Source: Nematopogon swammerdamellus
Taxonomy: Eukaryota; Arthropoda; Insecta; Lepidoptera; Adelidae
Direction of reading: 5' to 3'
DNA length: 64,000 bases
Assembly: GCA_946902875.1 (NCBI GenBank)
Contig: OX336340.1
Span: forward strand, 24,505,566-24,569,565
Shown: piece by piece, positions 1-12,100 of the stretch
Layout: the number at the start of each line of letters is the position of its first letter
Position numbering within the stretch: the first letter of the stretch is position 1
Made by a program: the position numbers and the translations under genes
Notes under the pieces: generated by a model
Database searches by the model: none
Told to the model about the DNA's origin: nothing
The model's input: the letters and a program-made list of their open reading frames with translations, nothing else

Positions 1-164
1 CTGTAATAATTAGGTACATGATGTATTAGATTTTCATCCGGTTCCGGTGCTCTTACTGTGCACATGTTGAAGAAACTAGCAGACTGGGGACTTTATAAAT
101 CGAATCCGGCAGTGCACAGTTCCAATAGTAGGTCCGAATAGTGTGGGCATTGGGACGGGACCAT

Positions 165-605
165 TTTTAACCGCTTCAAAAAAAGGAGGAGGTTCCCAAT
201 TAGACTGTATTTTTTTTATGTTTGTCCCCTCAGAACTTTCGACTGGGTGAACCGATTTTGATGATAATTTTTTTATTTGAAAGGTGGTGCTTCCCGTGTG
301 GTCCCATTTCAATTTGGTCAAGATCTGATAGGAAAGCGAGGTGGAATCGTGAGGCCGAAGGCCGAGCCATTCCGCCGAGTACATTAATAGCATAAAATTA
401 CTAAAAAAAACTCTGAAATAAAAAACTATTTAAAAAAATATAAAAACCGCCTTCAAAAATTTATGAAATAAAAAAAAATCTAACCTTAGAGTTGAAGGCG
501 GTGCTAAGGAAGGAAAAATAATCGACCGCCTTCAACTCTAGGGTTAAATTTTGTTTTATTTCATAAATTTTTTAAGGCGGTTTTTATATATTTTTTTTCA
601 TACAA
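165..605 (-). repeat. composite repeat P, copy 1: palindromic hairpin joined to a LINE-like 3' segment
   Basis: A hairpin at about 440-585 has arms containing GAGTTGAAGGCGG and CCGCCTTCAACTC, with outer AAAACCGCCTT/AAGGCGGTTTT. It is joined, reading on the minus strand, to a segment with CTATTAATGTACTCGGCGGA, then AAATGGGACCACACGGGAAG, then TCGGTTCACCCAGTCGAAAG. The same composite occurs in the opposite orientation at 19160-19940. Confidence 0.65.
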
Positions 606-2149
606 AAACTTTTCCCTCGATCGTCATTAACGCCATCTAACCTCACACGCGGACGTGCCACACTAGACTGAGCGACTTGTTATCTTGTTAATAAAATTGT
701 TACCTAATTAAAAATAGTGGATTAAGATCCCGTCTGTCGCTAGTTTGATTGATTGTGGACTTTGCGGGTTGTGGTGTGGGTGAAATGGATGAAAAACTAA
801 TTAGTACAGTCTTATTCCGCAATCGTAATGGTTACGTGAACAAATGGATGAAACTTTAAACGCGCTTTGAAAAAAATATCGACAGAATCATCGATGGGCA
901 GAATAACATGCAGTAAATGGCGCATTGACCCAACTCGAAAGTTCGGGAAAAACGAGATTTTAAACCCACTAATATTTCGTAAATCGAGAAAATAAATTTT
1001 ATTCACGTTTTCCTTGACGGTGTGTCTCGTCTCGTTCTCAAAAGAAGCGGAACATTTAGTAAACGAATGCTGGCTGGATCTATTCAATTCATCACAATTA
1101 TAACATTGCTAGCTTTTGCCCGCGGCTTCGTTCGCGTGTAATAAAGTAAGTAAACCCGCTACCGTATTTTTATTTCGGCGCGCGGAACATTTGGGTTTGT
1201 ATGAGAGCCACATCTTATAATACAAAAAAGATTTCTAATAATCGTCAATTTAGTTTTAGTATCACACATAGTCTACAAACGCAATATTATCTCATAAAAC
1301 GAAACGAAGAGGAAGAGAGAGAGAGAGAGAGAGAGATAATATAAGGGAAGCGATTGTTTATTATCATATAGGTATTTGCGTTTAAATAGTAATTGCTATT
1401 ATTATTTATTATTATTGAATCTGGAATTTACTTACCGAAACGACCTTTCCAAATTATTATAATAGAAAGACACATATCGGTTTATTTCACTCCTTAAGGT
1501 CTACTTCTTTTATTCTTTCATTCTTTCTTTCATTGATATCGATTTTTGAGATAACAAGTCACGCTTTTTGTCCATTGAAAGATGGAATGAGCTCGTCATC
1601 ACATCGCTCATCTCTATCGTAGCTGTAGGTACATATAATAATCATTTGGCAGGTTTATATTTAGTGGGTTCGCTGGCTGGATACGTGACTGATAGCGGTA
1701 TTTGCGAATGACAAGTATTCTTGTTACCTACCAAGAAACCTGGGTAGCTTACGTAGGTATTCGCAATCTGCCCATACAAATTTGCCTGAAGAGGATTCAT
1801 ATGACAAAACAACTTCAAGCAAAAATTTAGTTCTATGAAGTACATAATATGAAAAAAATAATTTTCTTTTTCAAAACTAGATAATATGTACTAAACACTG
1901 AAGCAGACTTTTTAAAGGTACAGAATTTTTTCATGGTGAAAAAAAATTCTGACTGTAACTCTATTTTAATTTCTTATGTCGAGCTAGCTCCATACTGGAT
2001 AATTATTTTTGAATAAAATTTACGTCATTGTATAGGGAGTTTAATTTTCTAGACATCAAAGCAGGATTATTTGAAAAAAAATCCTAATAATTTTTAAACA
2101 AAGAAAAACTACAAAATTCTCCATATAAACGCGCGCACTGCGCTCGATT
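606..2149. other. non-coding, mostly AT-rich
   Basis: Apart from repeat D (1105-1215) and the GA microsatellite, nothing was recognised. Confidence 0.5.
1105..1215 (+). repeat. repeat D short copy
   Basis: GCTTTTGCCCGCGGCTTCGT is followed by TTTATTTCGGCGCGCGGAAC and GAGAGCCACATCTTA, shared with 55686-55815. A GA microsatellite follows at 1314-1336. Confidence 0.6.
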
Positions 2150-2358
2150 GCTCAGTGCCGCCGACTCGAATTTTTGTTTTGCCATATTAATCCTCTAAAT
2201 CTACAACAATCTCAAATCTTCATTTGATCCTCCATCAAACCTCGAGTACATACAAGTATTGTAAATGTCTATTGCTCTTCTGTATATTATCTTCGGTCTT
2301 CTGTATCTTTGTTGGTGTTTTTGTTTGCAATAAAGAATTTCTATTCTATTCTATTCTT
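2150..2358 (+). repeat. LINE 3' end with (ATTCT)n tail
   Basis: GTTTGCAATAAAGAATTTCT runs into ATTCTATTCTATTC, a short-repeat tail as in CR1-like LINEs. No coding part is kept. Confidence 0.5.
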
Positions 2359-2685
2359 TCTTTTTATTACTCAAATGAGTAATGCAGTTACAAACCTTAT
2401 AAACGGCTTTACGTCGAGATTCCTTGTTTCTGCCTACCCTATTGGGTGACAAGTGTGATGTTATTTATGTATGTATATGCGTGTGTGTATTATTTGCTAC
2501 ATCGTGTCCGTCAACCTGTCCGAAGAGCACCTTTCCATACTTGTTGACCTCTGCTTGTAAGTTTCATTTCATTTCACCAGGCAGTTGGTACTTGGATGTT
2601 TAAGGCGCAAGTAAGACTCAGAAGGTCAACTTTAAAAGAAATTGTTGAGGCTATTGGTAACGATAAAAAAATCCGTAAAAAATAT

Positions 2686-2950
2686 ATATAAGGTCTTTCA
2701 ATAGTAGGTAACGCTACGCTAAGGGGTGTATGTGTATCAGATACTGATCACGTTCCCGTACCAATTTTTTTACGATATAAAAAACCTACTTATTAAGGTG
2801 AAATACGCACACTTCACGTATTAAATTTAAGGAGTGAGTAGGTTTTTTATATCGTAAAAAAATATTGGTATGGGAACGTGATCAGTATCTCATATACATA
2901 CAATACATACATCCCTTAGCGTCAAGTTAACTACTAATGAAAACCATTAT
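2686..2950. mobile_element. MITE with long inverted arms (family M1, copy 1)
   Basis: The ends TATATAAGGTCTTTCAA and the ACGCTAAGGGG motif match the longer copy at 10847-11361. Inner arms, from ATCACGTTCCC to AAAAAACCTACT, are nearly perfect complements around a short loop. It is about half the length of the other copy and different internally. Confidence 0.7.
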
Positions 2951-4563
2951 ATGTTATGTATTGGTTTTTACTTAACAAACATACCTAGCTAAAAAAAATT
3001 GTATTAAGTATGCTACTTTGGAAAGGTGTTAAATAAATCTCCAAAAAATAACGAAAAGTACGAAAATTGTACTTTCAAGTAAAATTCTCTTGAGAAGCAT
3101 AAATTGTTTCAATACAAGACCCTCATAGAAATATAGATAATATTTTTTCCTACTATCGTAGCTAAAATTTTTTTTTTTCCATTTTTCGAACACGTGAAAT
3201 TTTATATAGTGTGATTTTCGCGCAAACTTTCATCGTCGTCGGTGCGACGTATCAGCCACCGCACGAGTAGAATGAATCTCGCACCTATTTGCATCTGCAT
3301 ACGGTTCGTGTTTCAATCATCAGTTCATCAGTGCTCGGGTAGCACGGTTTGAGTTTTGTTTCCGCCTTAATCATATAGTTTACACATCATGTGCTATGCA
3401 TGGGAGTAGTGCCAAACCGGTATTGAGTATTGTCGTTTCCTGCCTGATTCACATGTTCTTGCAGACAGAAAAGCTATAACTTTAAGAGAGCGTTTTTTTA
3501 TGAAAGCTGACACGGCTGGTTACGTCACCTATACGACATCCGTGAACGTGATGTCAGTCATATTATCACCTTGGTGAACAGGTGCCATGTTAGTGCTTCC
3601 CTTTGGTCGTGCCGGCTACACTGATATGGACGGAGAATACGAACCGTTTACATAGCCGTTTCGATTCGACGAACCTTTCATTCAGTGCGGTTGTACCAAT
3701 CCGGGTGGGTACCCGGGTTCCGTGTGTCTGTCTGTGGCTTCGTAGCTCCCGAACGGATGGGCCGATTTAGAGGTTTTTATATTGGGAAGGTGGTTTTTAT
3801 ACACCTTCTTAGCTAAAGTTTGATGAAATCAGGGTCAGCGGATTCGATAATGATCATCGATACTTTTCCTAAATTGGTGGAGGGATCTCTGCTGTAAAAT
3901 GGAAATTTTTTTACTCTTTCACTCGTCGTCGCCTTAAACTGAAATTATTACAAACATAATTTATGTACTTGTAACCTTATTTACCTAACGTAACCTAACA
4001 AAATTATTACAAGTTCAAGTTACGTCTCTCAAAAAGCTTGAAATAAAAGTTAAATTACAAATTTAAAAAACCCTCGACCCACCCCTCGTAAATCCCTCAA
4101 AAAAAAAAAAATGCTCGAAACGAAACGAAACGGGGGAATGCTTAGTTAAAAAATACTCGGTTTCCCAACGCCTTTAATTAACTAAGCGGATTTTTTTTAG
4201 GTTTTTGATTTGTCGGTTATTTGAGTTGTCGATTTTTAAATTTGTAATTTTAATATTTTTCTGCCGCCTTTATGTACACTTGAGATTCTTTATACACATG
4301 GCTCAGTCAAAGCACGTGTTCAATCGCACGCATGATGATCACATGAAACCGTCGACGCTTTCGGATTTCGGAATCTGTATTTATTTTGGGAATTCATTTA
4401 TGAACCGCAGGTAGCCTTCTGGATTTGAATCTAGTGCCAATTTTATAAATATTCTTTTTTATTATGTTTCTCGGATCTTCGACGAAAACTAAACCTAAAG
4501 TAATTGATTATTATGATCATATTAAATAAATATTTGTGTAATTTCTTTTCTTCTTTATTAAAA
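2951..4563. other. non-coding spacer
   Basis: It includes the SINE-B fragment at 3496-3720 and, at 3720-3895, a LINE 3'-like segment (GTCTGTCTGTGGCTTCGTAG, CGAACGGATGGGCCGATT). The remainder is AT-rich without recognisable features. Confidence 0.5.
3496..3720 (-). repeat. SINE-B tail and body fragment
   Basis: GAAAGCTGACACGGCTGG onward and GTGCCATGTTAGTGCTTCCC match the complement of the SINE-B tail; the head is missing. Confidence 0.7.
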
Positions 4564-4682
4564 CGCTAGTTTTTGCCCGCGGCTTCGCCCGCATAGCCTA
4601 TGTCCATCCTGAAGGTCTATTCTAAATATTGGTCAAATATTGTTTTAAATCGGATTAGTATTTTCGGAGATTACCTCCTACA
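4564..4682 (+). repeat. repeat D short copy
   Basis: GTTTTTGCCCGCGGCTTCGC is followed by ATAGCCTATGTCC and AAATCGGATTAGTA-type LINE 3' sequence, ending just before SINE-A copy 1. Confidence 0.55.
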
Positions 4683-4686
4683 TCCG

Positions 4687-5090
4687 GCGGGTGGTCGAGT
4701 GGTTTGGGCATTGGTTTCTCATGCGGGAGGTCCGAGTTTCGAACCTCGTCGGCGTGTACCAATGAGTTTTTTCTGACGAAAAAATTTACGTGCATACCTA
4801 CACCCGCTGCTTCACCGTTCGGAACCGGTGTAAAACTGTAGGTCCCTTCCCTTGCCCCTTACTAGGTGGTAGGCTCAAATTGTAGCCGACTGGGTTGGTA
4901 CCACCGTACTGGATGTAAGATGGCCGCATATCAACCTCGGTTGTGTTCTCCTCTAGTCCAGTATATCCAGCAATCCAGGGAAGTCTCCGGTATGGCACCT
5001 ACCTTCTCGGAGGTGATATTGGCTAGTCATAGCATGTGCTTTGGCCCCTCTGACTCAGCCACCCATATCGGATTACATAAAAAAAAATAC
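4687..5090 (+). mobile_element. SINE-A copy 1 (tRNA-headed SINE)
   Basis: The head GCGGGTGGTCGAGTGG carries a pol III A box, and GAGTTTCGAACCTC is a slightly degraded B box. The body follows (GTGTAAAACTGTAGGTCCCTT, then GGTTGGTACCACCG), and a tail ending in GGATTACAT plus poly-A. About 400 bp. The internal ORFs are by-products. Confidence 0.8.
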
Positions 5091-5169
5091 AAACTTACAA
5101 ACTTTACCTCTTTATAATATTATTATTGTAGATTTGCGCGACAAAAGTAATCTTGTATAATTAATTGTA

Positions 5170-5355
5170 TATTGTATATTGTTGTATATTGTTTATTAAG
5201 CATTCATTAGACAGCATGACTGTACTCGAATTTGTCACAATTTGTTCTATCCGATTCGATTACACCCACGAAGAAGAACCGGTAAGAAACTTCGCAGGGT
5301 TTTTTTTTCATAATAATTTTTACAAGCCTTTAGTGACTATCCACATAATAACACC
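5170..5355 (+). repeat. repeat E copy (LINE 3'-end type)
   Basis: AATTTGTCACAATTTGTTCT, CGATTCGATTACACCCACGA and GTAAGAAACTTCGCAGGG recur at 29660-29830, 46139-46300 and, complemented, at 8215-8315. Confidence 0.6.
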
Positions 5356-6134
5356 GCCTACAGTCGATTGAAAATACAGCTTGAGAGCAAGATCAAAAAT
5401 ATATTTTTGTTTTGTTTTTGAAGAAATACATCTACATTTAGGTATCTTATCATACGACCGTTTTAGAATGTATTGCTATGTTTACCTTAAACGTTTAACC
5501 TACTTATATATTATGTTTGTTTATTTATTTTATTTTCCTCAAGCATCTTTGAATTGAAAGACCAAGCATTTCATATTCACACTATGAAATAATATAGGTA
5601 CATATACAATACAATAAAACTTTGACTTAAAACTCAATCTGGTTGCAATACCTATCAGGTTATATTTATAAGTGTTTATAAACACGCAAATAAATTGATT
5701 CAAAATGCGCTATCGTCTTCGCTAACTAGGTACCTATCTATATTTAATTAAATCACCAGTCACAAGGCGAAACACGTGACTGCAGTCCAGCTTTCTAGAA
5801 CCTTCGCAAGTCTTGCAAAGCCTGGTCACAGATGAGATACTTGGCCTGGTGTAATATCCTTGGGTGTTCGTAGTGCGTGCAACTTATAAAATTAATTAAT
5901 AAATTAAAATACATGGCGTGTCGTGTCGTCAAGCTCGTAGATTGCATGCATTAGCTTTTGATTTTAGCCGTCTTATCTCACTAAAAGGTTGACTGTAAGA
6001 AATCTCTGTAAGGGATAAGTCCGCCTTTGCACCTTATGTAAATTTTCTAATGTACTTGTTACTGTTTAATGTTTACTGGAATGTTTACCGATCTATCTAT
6101 CTAAACATAATATACTTTATTATTTATTATATTA

Positions 6135-6460
6135 GGTAACTGGCTTTTGCCCGCGGCTTCGCTCGCGGTAGACTCGGTTTAATAGCAAATACGATTTTAA
6201 CGCGAATATGATACCTAATAATAAACGCTCGCTTCTTTTTTATATTTTCTCTCTCTCTCTCTCTCCCGTCCATACTTTACTTTCTTTGATACTGCTCAGG
6301 CTTTTAAGGCTATTTAGCGTGATGGTATATAGCCTATAGTGAGCCCTCAGGAACTACTCTTTCCATTGGTGCAAACCGCATCAAAATCTGACTGTGAATG
6401 GTTTCGGAGTTTACCTCAAACAAACATACACACAGACAGAGACGTTCCCTTTTATAAGAA
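6135..6460 (+). repeat. repeat D long copy (CTTTTGCCCGCGGCTTCGCTCGCGG)
   Basis: It starts with the GCCCGCGGCTTCG motif, contains a CT microsatellite, and ends with ACAGACAGAGACGTTCCC and TTATAAGAA. The same order of motifs occurs at 25600-25910, so this is a 300 bp unit, probably a LINE 3' region. Confidence 0.65.
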
Positions 6461-6467
6461 ATATATT

Positions 6468-6575
6468 ATGCTTTTTTTTATGGAAACTGACACAGTTGGC
6501 TACTTCACCTACCTACAACATCCGTGATGTCAGCCCATAACACTGAGTGAACTAGGTGCCATGTCAGTGCTTCCC
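6468..6575 (-). repeat. SINE-B tail fragment
   Basis: TTTTATGGAAACTGACACAG through GTGCCATGTCAGTGCTTCCC matches the tail only. Confidence 0.7.
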
Positions 6576-6699
6576 TTCATTTTAGTATTTTAGATGCCGC
6601 GCTAAAGGGCGAGAGGCTAACCACCACTCACCTTGGTGCGGTCCTTCCACCGAGTCATGATGGAGCAGGTGGGTCTTCGTGCCTTACTTGCTGCATGAT

Positions 6700-6850
6700 A
6701 GGTAGTTATCTTGTCCGAATACTTTGTTAAACGTGGTGGTCGGTTTTAGGCTGCAATTTATGCAATTTACTAGAGTAGCAATGCAGTTTACCAGAGTTCT
6801 TGCAGCACAACACGGATTACTCAGCTTACCCCGATTGTCGAGAGACAGCG
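6700..6850 (-). repeat. two-copy repeat shared with 40300-40440
   Basis: The complement reads CGACAATCGGGGTAAGCTGA, GTGCTGCAAGAACTCTGGTA and ACAAAGTATTCGGACAAGAT, matching 40316-40430 on the + strand. Confidence 0.55.
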
Positions 6851-7079
6851 TGTGGTATGTATAATACATATAAATTATAATATACCTATAAACGTATTAT
6901 GTATACAAAATAAACGATAATAATTGTTTGGTTGGAGTTTAACTTCAATGACCATATTGAACAGATTATGTATGACATGCAGGCAAATAGTCTCGTAAAA
7001 ATAATGCATATAAAATTGTCATTGTCTTCCTATCTCTTCGGTAAAGTAAGTACCTAGATAGTTTCGTATGAATTAAGTT

Positions 7080-7910
7080 TAAGTTAAGAAAGATTGTACA
7101 GACGACGACAGTTCCCCGCTGAGCAATAGTTTGAGAACTTGTGGTGTGGTGTGTCTCTGCTGCTCACGCACGCGGTTGCGGCGGTGTGAAGAGCGGAGGG
7201 AGCGGGCGGCCCGGGCGAGAAGGAGCACGGAGTGAAAGAGAAGGCGAGACTGACTGGCTGGATCGGTCGACTCGACCATAGCCTTCTATATTGTACGAGT
7301 ACTCTTTTCTATTCTGTGATTGTACTGACTGGCTAGAGACTAAGATAGAGAGGGCCATGCACGGCATGACTCGCCTCGCTCGACACACCGACCATCAAGC
7401 AAACAAGCAAGAGATACACGAGTCACGTGTAGAGTTGTAAAGATGCCGTTTTTTGCACTTTGATACGGATTTATTTGACTTAGGTACCGTGAAAAACGGA
7501 AAAATACGAAACGTATTTTCATATGAAATACTTGCTCTTTTCGCATTTTATTCCTGTTCTTTGCTTGAAACCAAAAAGTGAGTAGGTAACCAAAGTTCGC
7601 ATCGAACACCGTAAAACACGGAAAGATTCAACAGGAAAAGGGAATAGAGTCGCGAACAGCTCTATCGCAGAGAAGCCTATCATTTAAAAAATATGTAGGT
7701 ACTCACAAAGAGATTTTATGTATAGAGTGAGCACTACGAAGAAAGAATACAGAGAAATGACGGCCAATAGCTGAGGTATGAGGTAAGGTAGCGGGGTGGC
7801 GGAACGCTGAGCCGCGCGGGGCGGGAAGCGAGCGGGAGAGGGGCTAGCTAGCGAGCGACTAGCGGCTAGCGGCCCGGCCGGCCCGGCCGGTCAGTCAACA
7901 CGTGCATTGG
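7080..7910. other. GC-rich islands in unique sequence
   Basis: Two GC-rich blocks (7140-7270 and 7795-7890, the latter with CCCGGCCGGCCCGGCCGG) lie in AT-rich DNA. No coding sequence could be recognised. Confidence 0.3.
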
Positions 7911-7990
7911 AATACGTAGGGTTGTCACTTAGTCTACCAAAAATATATTTTTCGATTTATTATTTTACGAGTAGGTATTATGGTTAATTG

Positions 7991-8050
7991 TGCCCGTAGT
8001 CTAGTGGTAACGCTTCTCAATGCAGAAGTTGCGGGTTCAAATCCCGGGCA
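7991..8050 (+). tRNA. tRNA-like sequence, shortened (probably a tRNA-derived relic)
   Basis: It has a good A box (TAGTCTAGTGG), a perfect B box (GGTTCAAATCC) and complementary ends TGCCCG and CGGGCA. At 60 nt it is too short for a normal tRNA and the anticodon loop would have six bases, so a functional gene is unlikely. No SINE body follows. Confidence 0.3.
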
Positions 8051-8214
8051 CTAACTAATGTACTTATTTATTTCCTTGATAAGGATTGATATACGTGCAT
8101 TTCATAACGAATAGGTACGATCGGTCCGATGAAGAAAAATAAAGTTAGGTAACTAGTGCACACTGGTCTATGAAAGGTATTTTTGTGTAAACTGCTTCTG
8201 ATTTCCACTGGTCA

Positions 8215-8315
8215 CCATGTACGAGTAATCGAACCGGATATAACAAATTGTGACAAGTTCGAGTGCAATATGACTGCCATAAGAATACTCAATAAACAAT
8301 AAAACAACAACAATA
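8215..8315 (-). repeat. repeat E fragment
   Basis: The complement reads ATTGTTTATTGAG, TGTCACAATTTGTTATATCC and GGTTCGATTAC as in the other copies. Confidence 0.55.
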
Positions 8316-8528
8316 AAAACAATACCTCCTATGTCAGTGGGCAGAGTCCGTGCCTAGCAGTGGGACGTTTTAAAGGATTACAGAAGAAAACAGATAGTGA
8401 ATTTCATCGAAAAAAACGTTTTTATGTATTTAAACTTAAAATACAGAACTATAATAACTTGAAATACATACCTAAACTTATATGGGTTTTTAAATTACCG
8501 TGGTTATTTGACATTTTAAGAAGTAACA

Positions 8529-8662
8529 ACGGCTTTACTCGCTATCGAAATACGAGCTGTGTGGCTCGACATTTCGGCCAGAGTGCTCATGATGATGGGC
8601 CATACGTTTGGCCCGAAACGTCGAGCCACAAAGCTCGTATTTCGACCGCGAGTAAAGCCGTT
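8529..8662. mobile_element. short palindromic MITE (134 bp)
   Basis: The arms AACGGCTTTACTCGC and GCGAGTAAAGCCGTT, with internal AAATACGAGCT/AGCTCGTATTT and CGACATTTCGG/CCGAAACGTCG pairs, make the whole segment one hairpin. Confidence 0.75.
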
Positions 8663-8817
8663 TTGTATTCTTATAATACCTACACTTAATAACTAGAATA
8701 ATATCTAAAAAACTAAACTTAATAATAAAGAATTCATAACTGCGGTCTTGGCCTTGGACTAAACTTAAAATCTCCAAACCAAACATACATAAAATAAAGA
8801 GTGCAGCATTTATTTAA

Positions 8818-8841
8818 AAATATATATATATATATATATAA
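8818..8841. repeat. TA microsatellite
   Basis: A run of TA dinucleotides lies just before the solo-LTR candidate. Confidence 0.8.
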
Positions 8842-8861
8842 CTAAAAAAACCATTAGGTAT

Positions 8862-10314
8862 TGTCACGTAGTGAATTTTAATAGCGGACTGTCGAAATGC
8901 CGTTTACCGAAGTGTCAGAGACACATTGCCAGTACGGAGGAAAATACTCCGTACTAAGGCTACGGTACACGTGAGGCGTCCGTTACTATTCAATATTATT
9001 ACTGCCAACCTACATCTTTGAAAATTCAATCACACATATCTCGGCGTACTACACTCTCACTACGTAACCGAGCACACATTCTTGCATCATTTACCGAGCG
9101 TGAATTTCCACGATCTCTTTCCGCTGTCAGCCCATACTAAAATTATATATTGTTTGACGTAACGAAAAAGATAGCGAGCGTCGGTATGGAATTTCTGTTT
9201 GCTGTATTTGGCAACACCGCACATCGCGGTGTTGATTAATGGGTTGCCATGCGGTTAAAATATATCCCAAATAGACGGGAATTCACATTCACCTCGGTTG
9301 TATTTATCTTACATATTAATTCAGACATCATCGGAGGACCCCTAGTAGAGGTCCATTATTACCAACAAATGGTGTTACAGGCCTTCAGCCACTTAGATTC
9401 AGGTAACCACATACAGTGCGCGTCATTGCGTGCTAGCCGACTTCATTCCGCAGCCACACCACAAACGCGCGCTGTCACCTATAAAAGCGGTACTCAGTCA
9501 ACCAAGACTTCACTTCTTCTGTTAAATAATTCTCCGCTGCAAGATAAAATATAACGCGCTCGATCTGCCGCCGTGAGTTACACTAGTTTCCCTCGCGACC
9601 GTGCCATTGTCAACGAGCCGCGGCGCTGTACCGCCGCCGCCGTCGGACGCTTCCAGCCGTTCATCTCAGCGTTGAGACAGGAGTCCCCACAGCCAGGGTT
9701 ACGGGTAACATTACAATCTCTCCAGCTCTGCCCTGCCTGTCGCTTGTGAGACACCGCCGGCCTAGCGGTTGTCGTTGCGCTTCACGCACAAAACGTATAA
9801 CGCCCATCTGTGTATTTTCTCTCTTCCCATCCACAGGGCACCTTGATATGTGTGCATTATTTAATGTGGGTGTGTTTGTGTGTGTGTGTGTACAGCTTCT
9901 ACGTCTGCACGTAGATCCTTCTACGTTACACGTAGACTTCCACGTTCTACGTTCTCCGTCCGAGGACGCCTGCATCATCTGCGACGGCATAGCCGGTACG
10001 AGCCACCTGGGCCCTACTCCTCGTCCGGCTGTTCCGAAGCAGAACTTTGTGAAGAGGGTGGAGATCGAGCGACGCGTCGGAGACTTCGTGTCGGCCTTCC
10101 TGCGAAGACCTTCGTCTCCCCTTCCGAAGCTAAGTTCTCGGACAGAATTATAGCTCTAATCGATTAGCTCGGTCGTCACCCCTACGATGCTCAAGTGATT
10201 CTGATAACTCACACCCTGTCTTTTTACATCGTATATTTGTGTTTTTTATGAAATAAACGATAAATTTATATTTATGAGCCGTATTCTATTATTTAAGTCC
10301 CCTTTTTCGTCTCA
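8862..10314. mobile_element. candidate solo LTR (1.45 kb)
   Basis: It begins TGTCACG and ends CGTCTCA, and is flanked on both sides by GTAT (8858-8861 and 10315-10318). Inside are a TATA-like CTATAAAAG at about 9480 and ATGAAATAAACG near 10248, fitting the promoter and polyadenylation signal of an LTR. A 135-codon open frame at 9746-10153 has no recognisable domain. A Bel/Pao or Gypsy origin is a guess. Confidence 0.45.
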
Positions 10315-10846
10315 GTATACTTTGGACTACACACACAAACACAACTAAAATAACTCTTCCTCCGTACTTAAACAAAATAATTTAAATTTCACTTTACACA
10401 AATTTAAATTTTCACTTTCCCTTAAACAATGTATCATCTTGGACTATTTTTATCCATCTTTCTCGTATTGATCCCTTAGTAGGATGTGGAAACCTTGTAA
10501 AAAAAAATATTTTCTTGAAAATTTCTCAATTACTTACTAATAAAAAAAAAAAAAAAGAATAGCGACAACCCTAATTAGCGGTCAATTCACTCTCATATTT
10601 TAACGTGGTTTAATACATATTTATTTACTTTCATACATGATATCCCAGAACTCTATTTCTAATCATTCATATGTGGCAGCCCTAATGAGCGCGTTCAATT
10701 TATTTGTTTAATTAAATAATGCTTATGTTATTGCAATGCGAGGTCAATACATAAAATTTACAAAATTTTCAAATTGAAGTAGCGTTGTGACAGCCCTAAT
10801 TGGCCAGTTGAACCAAATATTTCTAAGCACATGGAAAACAAGATAT

Positions 10847-11361
10847 TATATATAAGTTCTTTCAAAATTAGTTAATAGTACGCTAAGGGGGGGTTCTGTA
10901 TCGTAAATAAATCACTTTTGAGGAACAAAGATTTTTGTTTACAAAAAAAAAATTTATAATAATGTAAAATGTAAAAAAAAATTCTTTTCTTAATCGTTTC
11001 AGTTTCATGCCAGGAACAAAAAAGTCTTTCAACACATAGATCTCTATCTTTCAGAAATTGTGAAAACCACAATTTTAGTTTTATTAGTATGGAATAGAAA
11101 GAATTTGATTTTTTTTACCAACTTACACGTGTTACATCAAAATGGTAATGAAGAATTTTTTGTTACTGTTATGAAAATGAATCGATTAGGCTATAAAAAT
11201 CAACCACATATTTTTTTACATACATAGATTTTCATACATAAAAAACATTTTTCATAAAAAAAGCCCAAGGTCCAAAAAATTTTATATAGGTTTTACTCCC
11301 TATATGATGCAGAACCCCCCCTTAGCGTACTATTAACTAATTTTGAAAGACCTTATATATT
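10847..11361. mobile_element. MITE with about 48 bp terminal inverted repeats (family M1, copy 2)
   Basis: The left end, AAAATTAGTTAATAGTACGC followed by TAAGGGGGGGTTCTG, is matched by its complement at 11312-11360. Length is about 515 bp, AT-rich, without coding capacity. The ends are related to those of the element at 2686-2950. Confidence 0.75.
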
Positions 11362-11831
11362 AAGATCACAATGAAGTGACCTATGAAATGAGATGCCATC
11401 ACTTTTCCCAATATTTTTGGTATGATTTTTGCAATATCGCAACACACAACCGGGCATAATGACTGGCGCGATGCGAGCCGCAGACGGACGGCAGCGAGCG
11501 CGCGGACGGCGCGTCCGCCGCGTTCGGTCGCTCGCGAGCTACTAGTCTCAAGAGGGTCCCTCCAGTGTTGCCGCTTAGGAAAAAAGAAAGTCACCAAACT
11601 ATTGCCATAAAGTCACTAGAATTGGGGAAAAAATTACTTCAAAGAGTCACTAGAAATCACTAAATATTTTTACAGAGCTCCATTTTTAAAATAAGTTATA
11701 TTAAAAAAAAATTGAATTATTCAATGATTTATTCATTCAATGTTTAAACTTACATAATTTACACTTTATAAATATATATTTTTTATAATTAAATACCTAC
11801 CTTACAACTTTTTGTTGCTTTATTTTTGATG

Positions 11832-12100
11832 TACACATATTTTAGTAATAGCAATAGTAAAAAAGCACATTTATGGAAATATTTCGCCCCGATGTCGTCG
11901 GTGGCGTCTTCAGTCAAGTGAGAAATAAGTAAATATGATTATGATTTGATAGATATGTTCTTTTAAATATTTTCTTCTTTTTTTATTATTCTATATAAAA
12001 AATAATAAATAACTTGACTGAAGACGCCACCGACGACATATCGGGGCGAAATATTTCCATAAATGTGCTTTCTTACTATTCTATTACTGAAATATGTGTA
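11832..12100. mobile_element. palindromic MITE nested in the hAT remnant
   Basis: Inverted arms of about 85 bp (11833-11918 and 12013-12100) share ACACATATTT and TTCGCCCCGAT..GTCGTCGGTGG. The arms flank about 95 bp of AT-rich loop. No coding capacity. It sits within the hAT remnant, so it inserted later. Confidence 0.7.

Noticed and set aside
7991..8050. Functional tRNA gene
   Set aside because: It is only 60 nt long with a six-base anticodon loop; kept only as a tRNA-like relic.
9746..10153. 135-codon open frame
   Set aside because: It lies inside the solo-LTR candidate, has no recognisable domain, and a second frame is open too.
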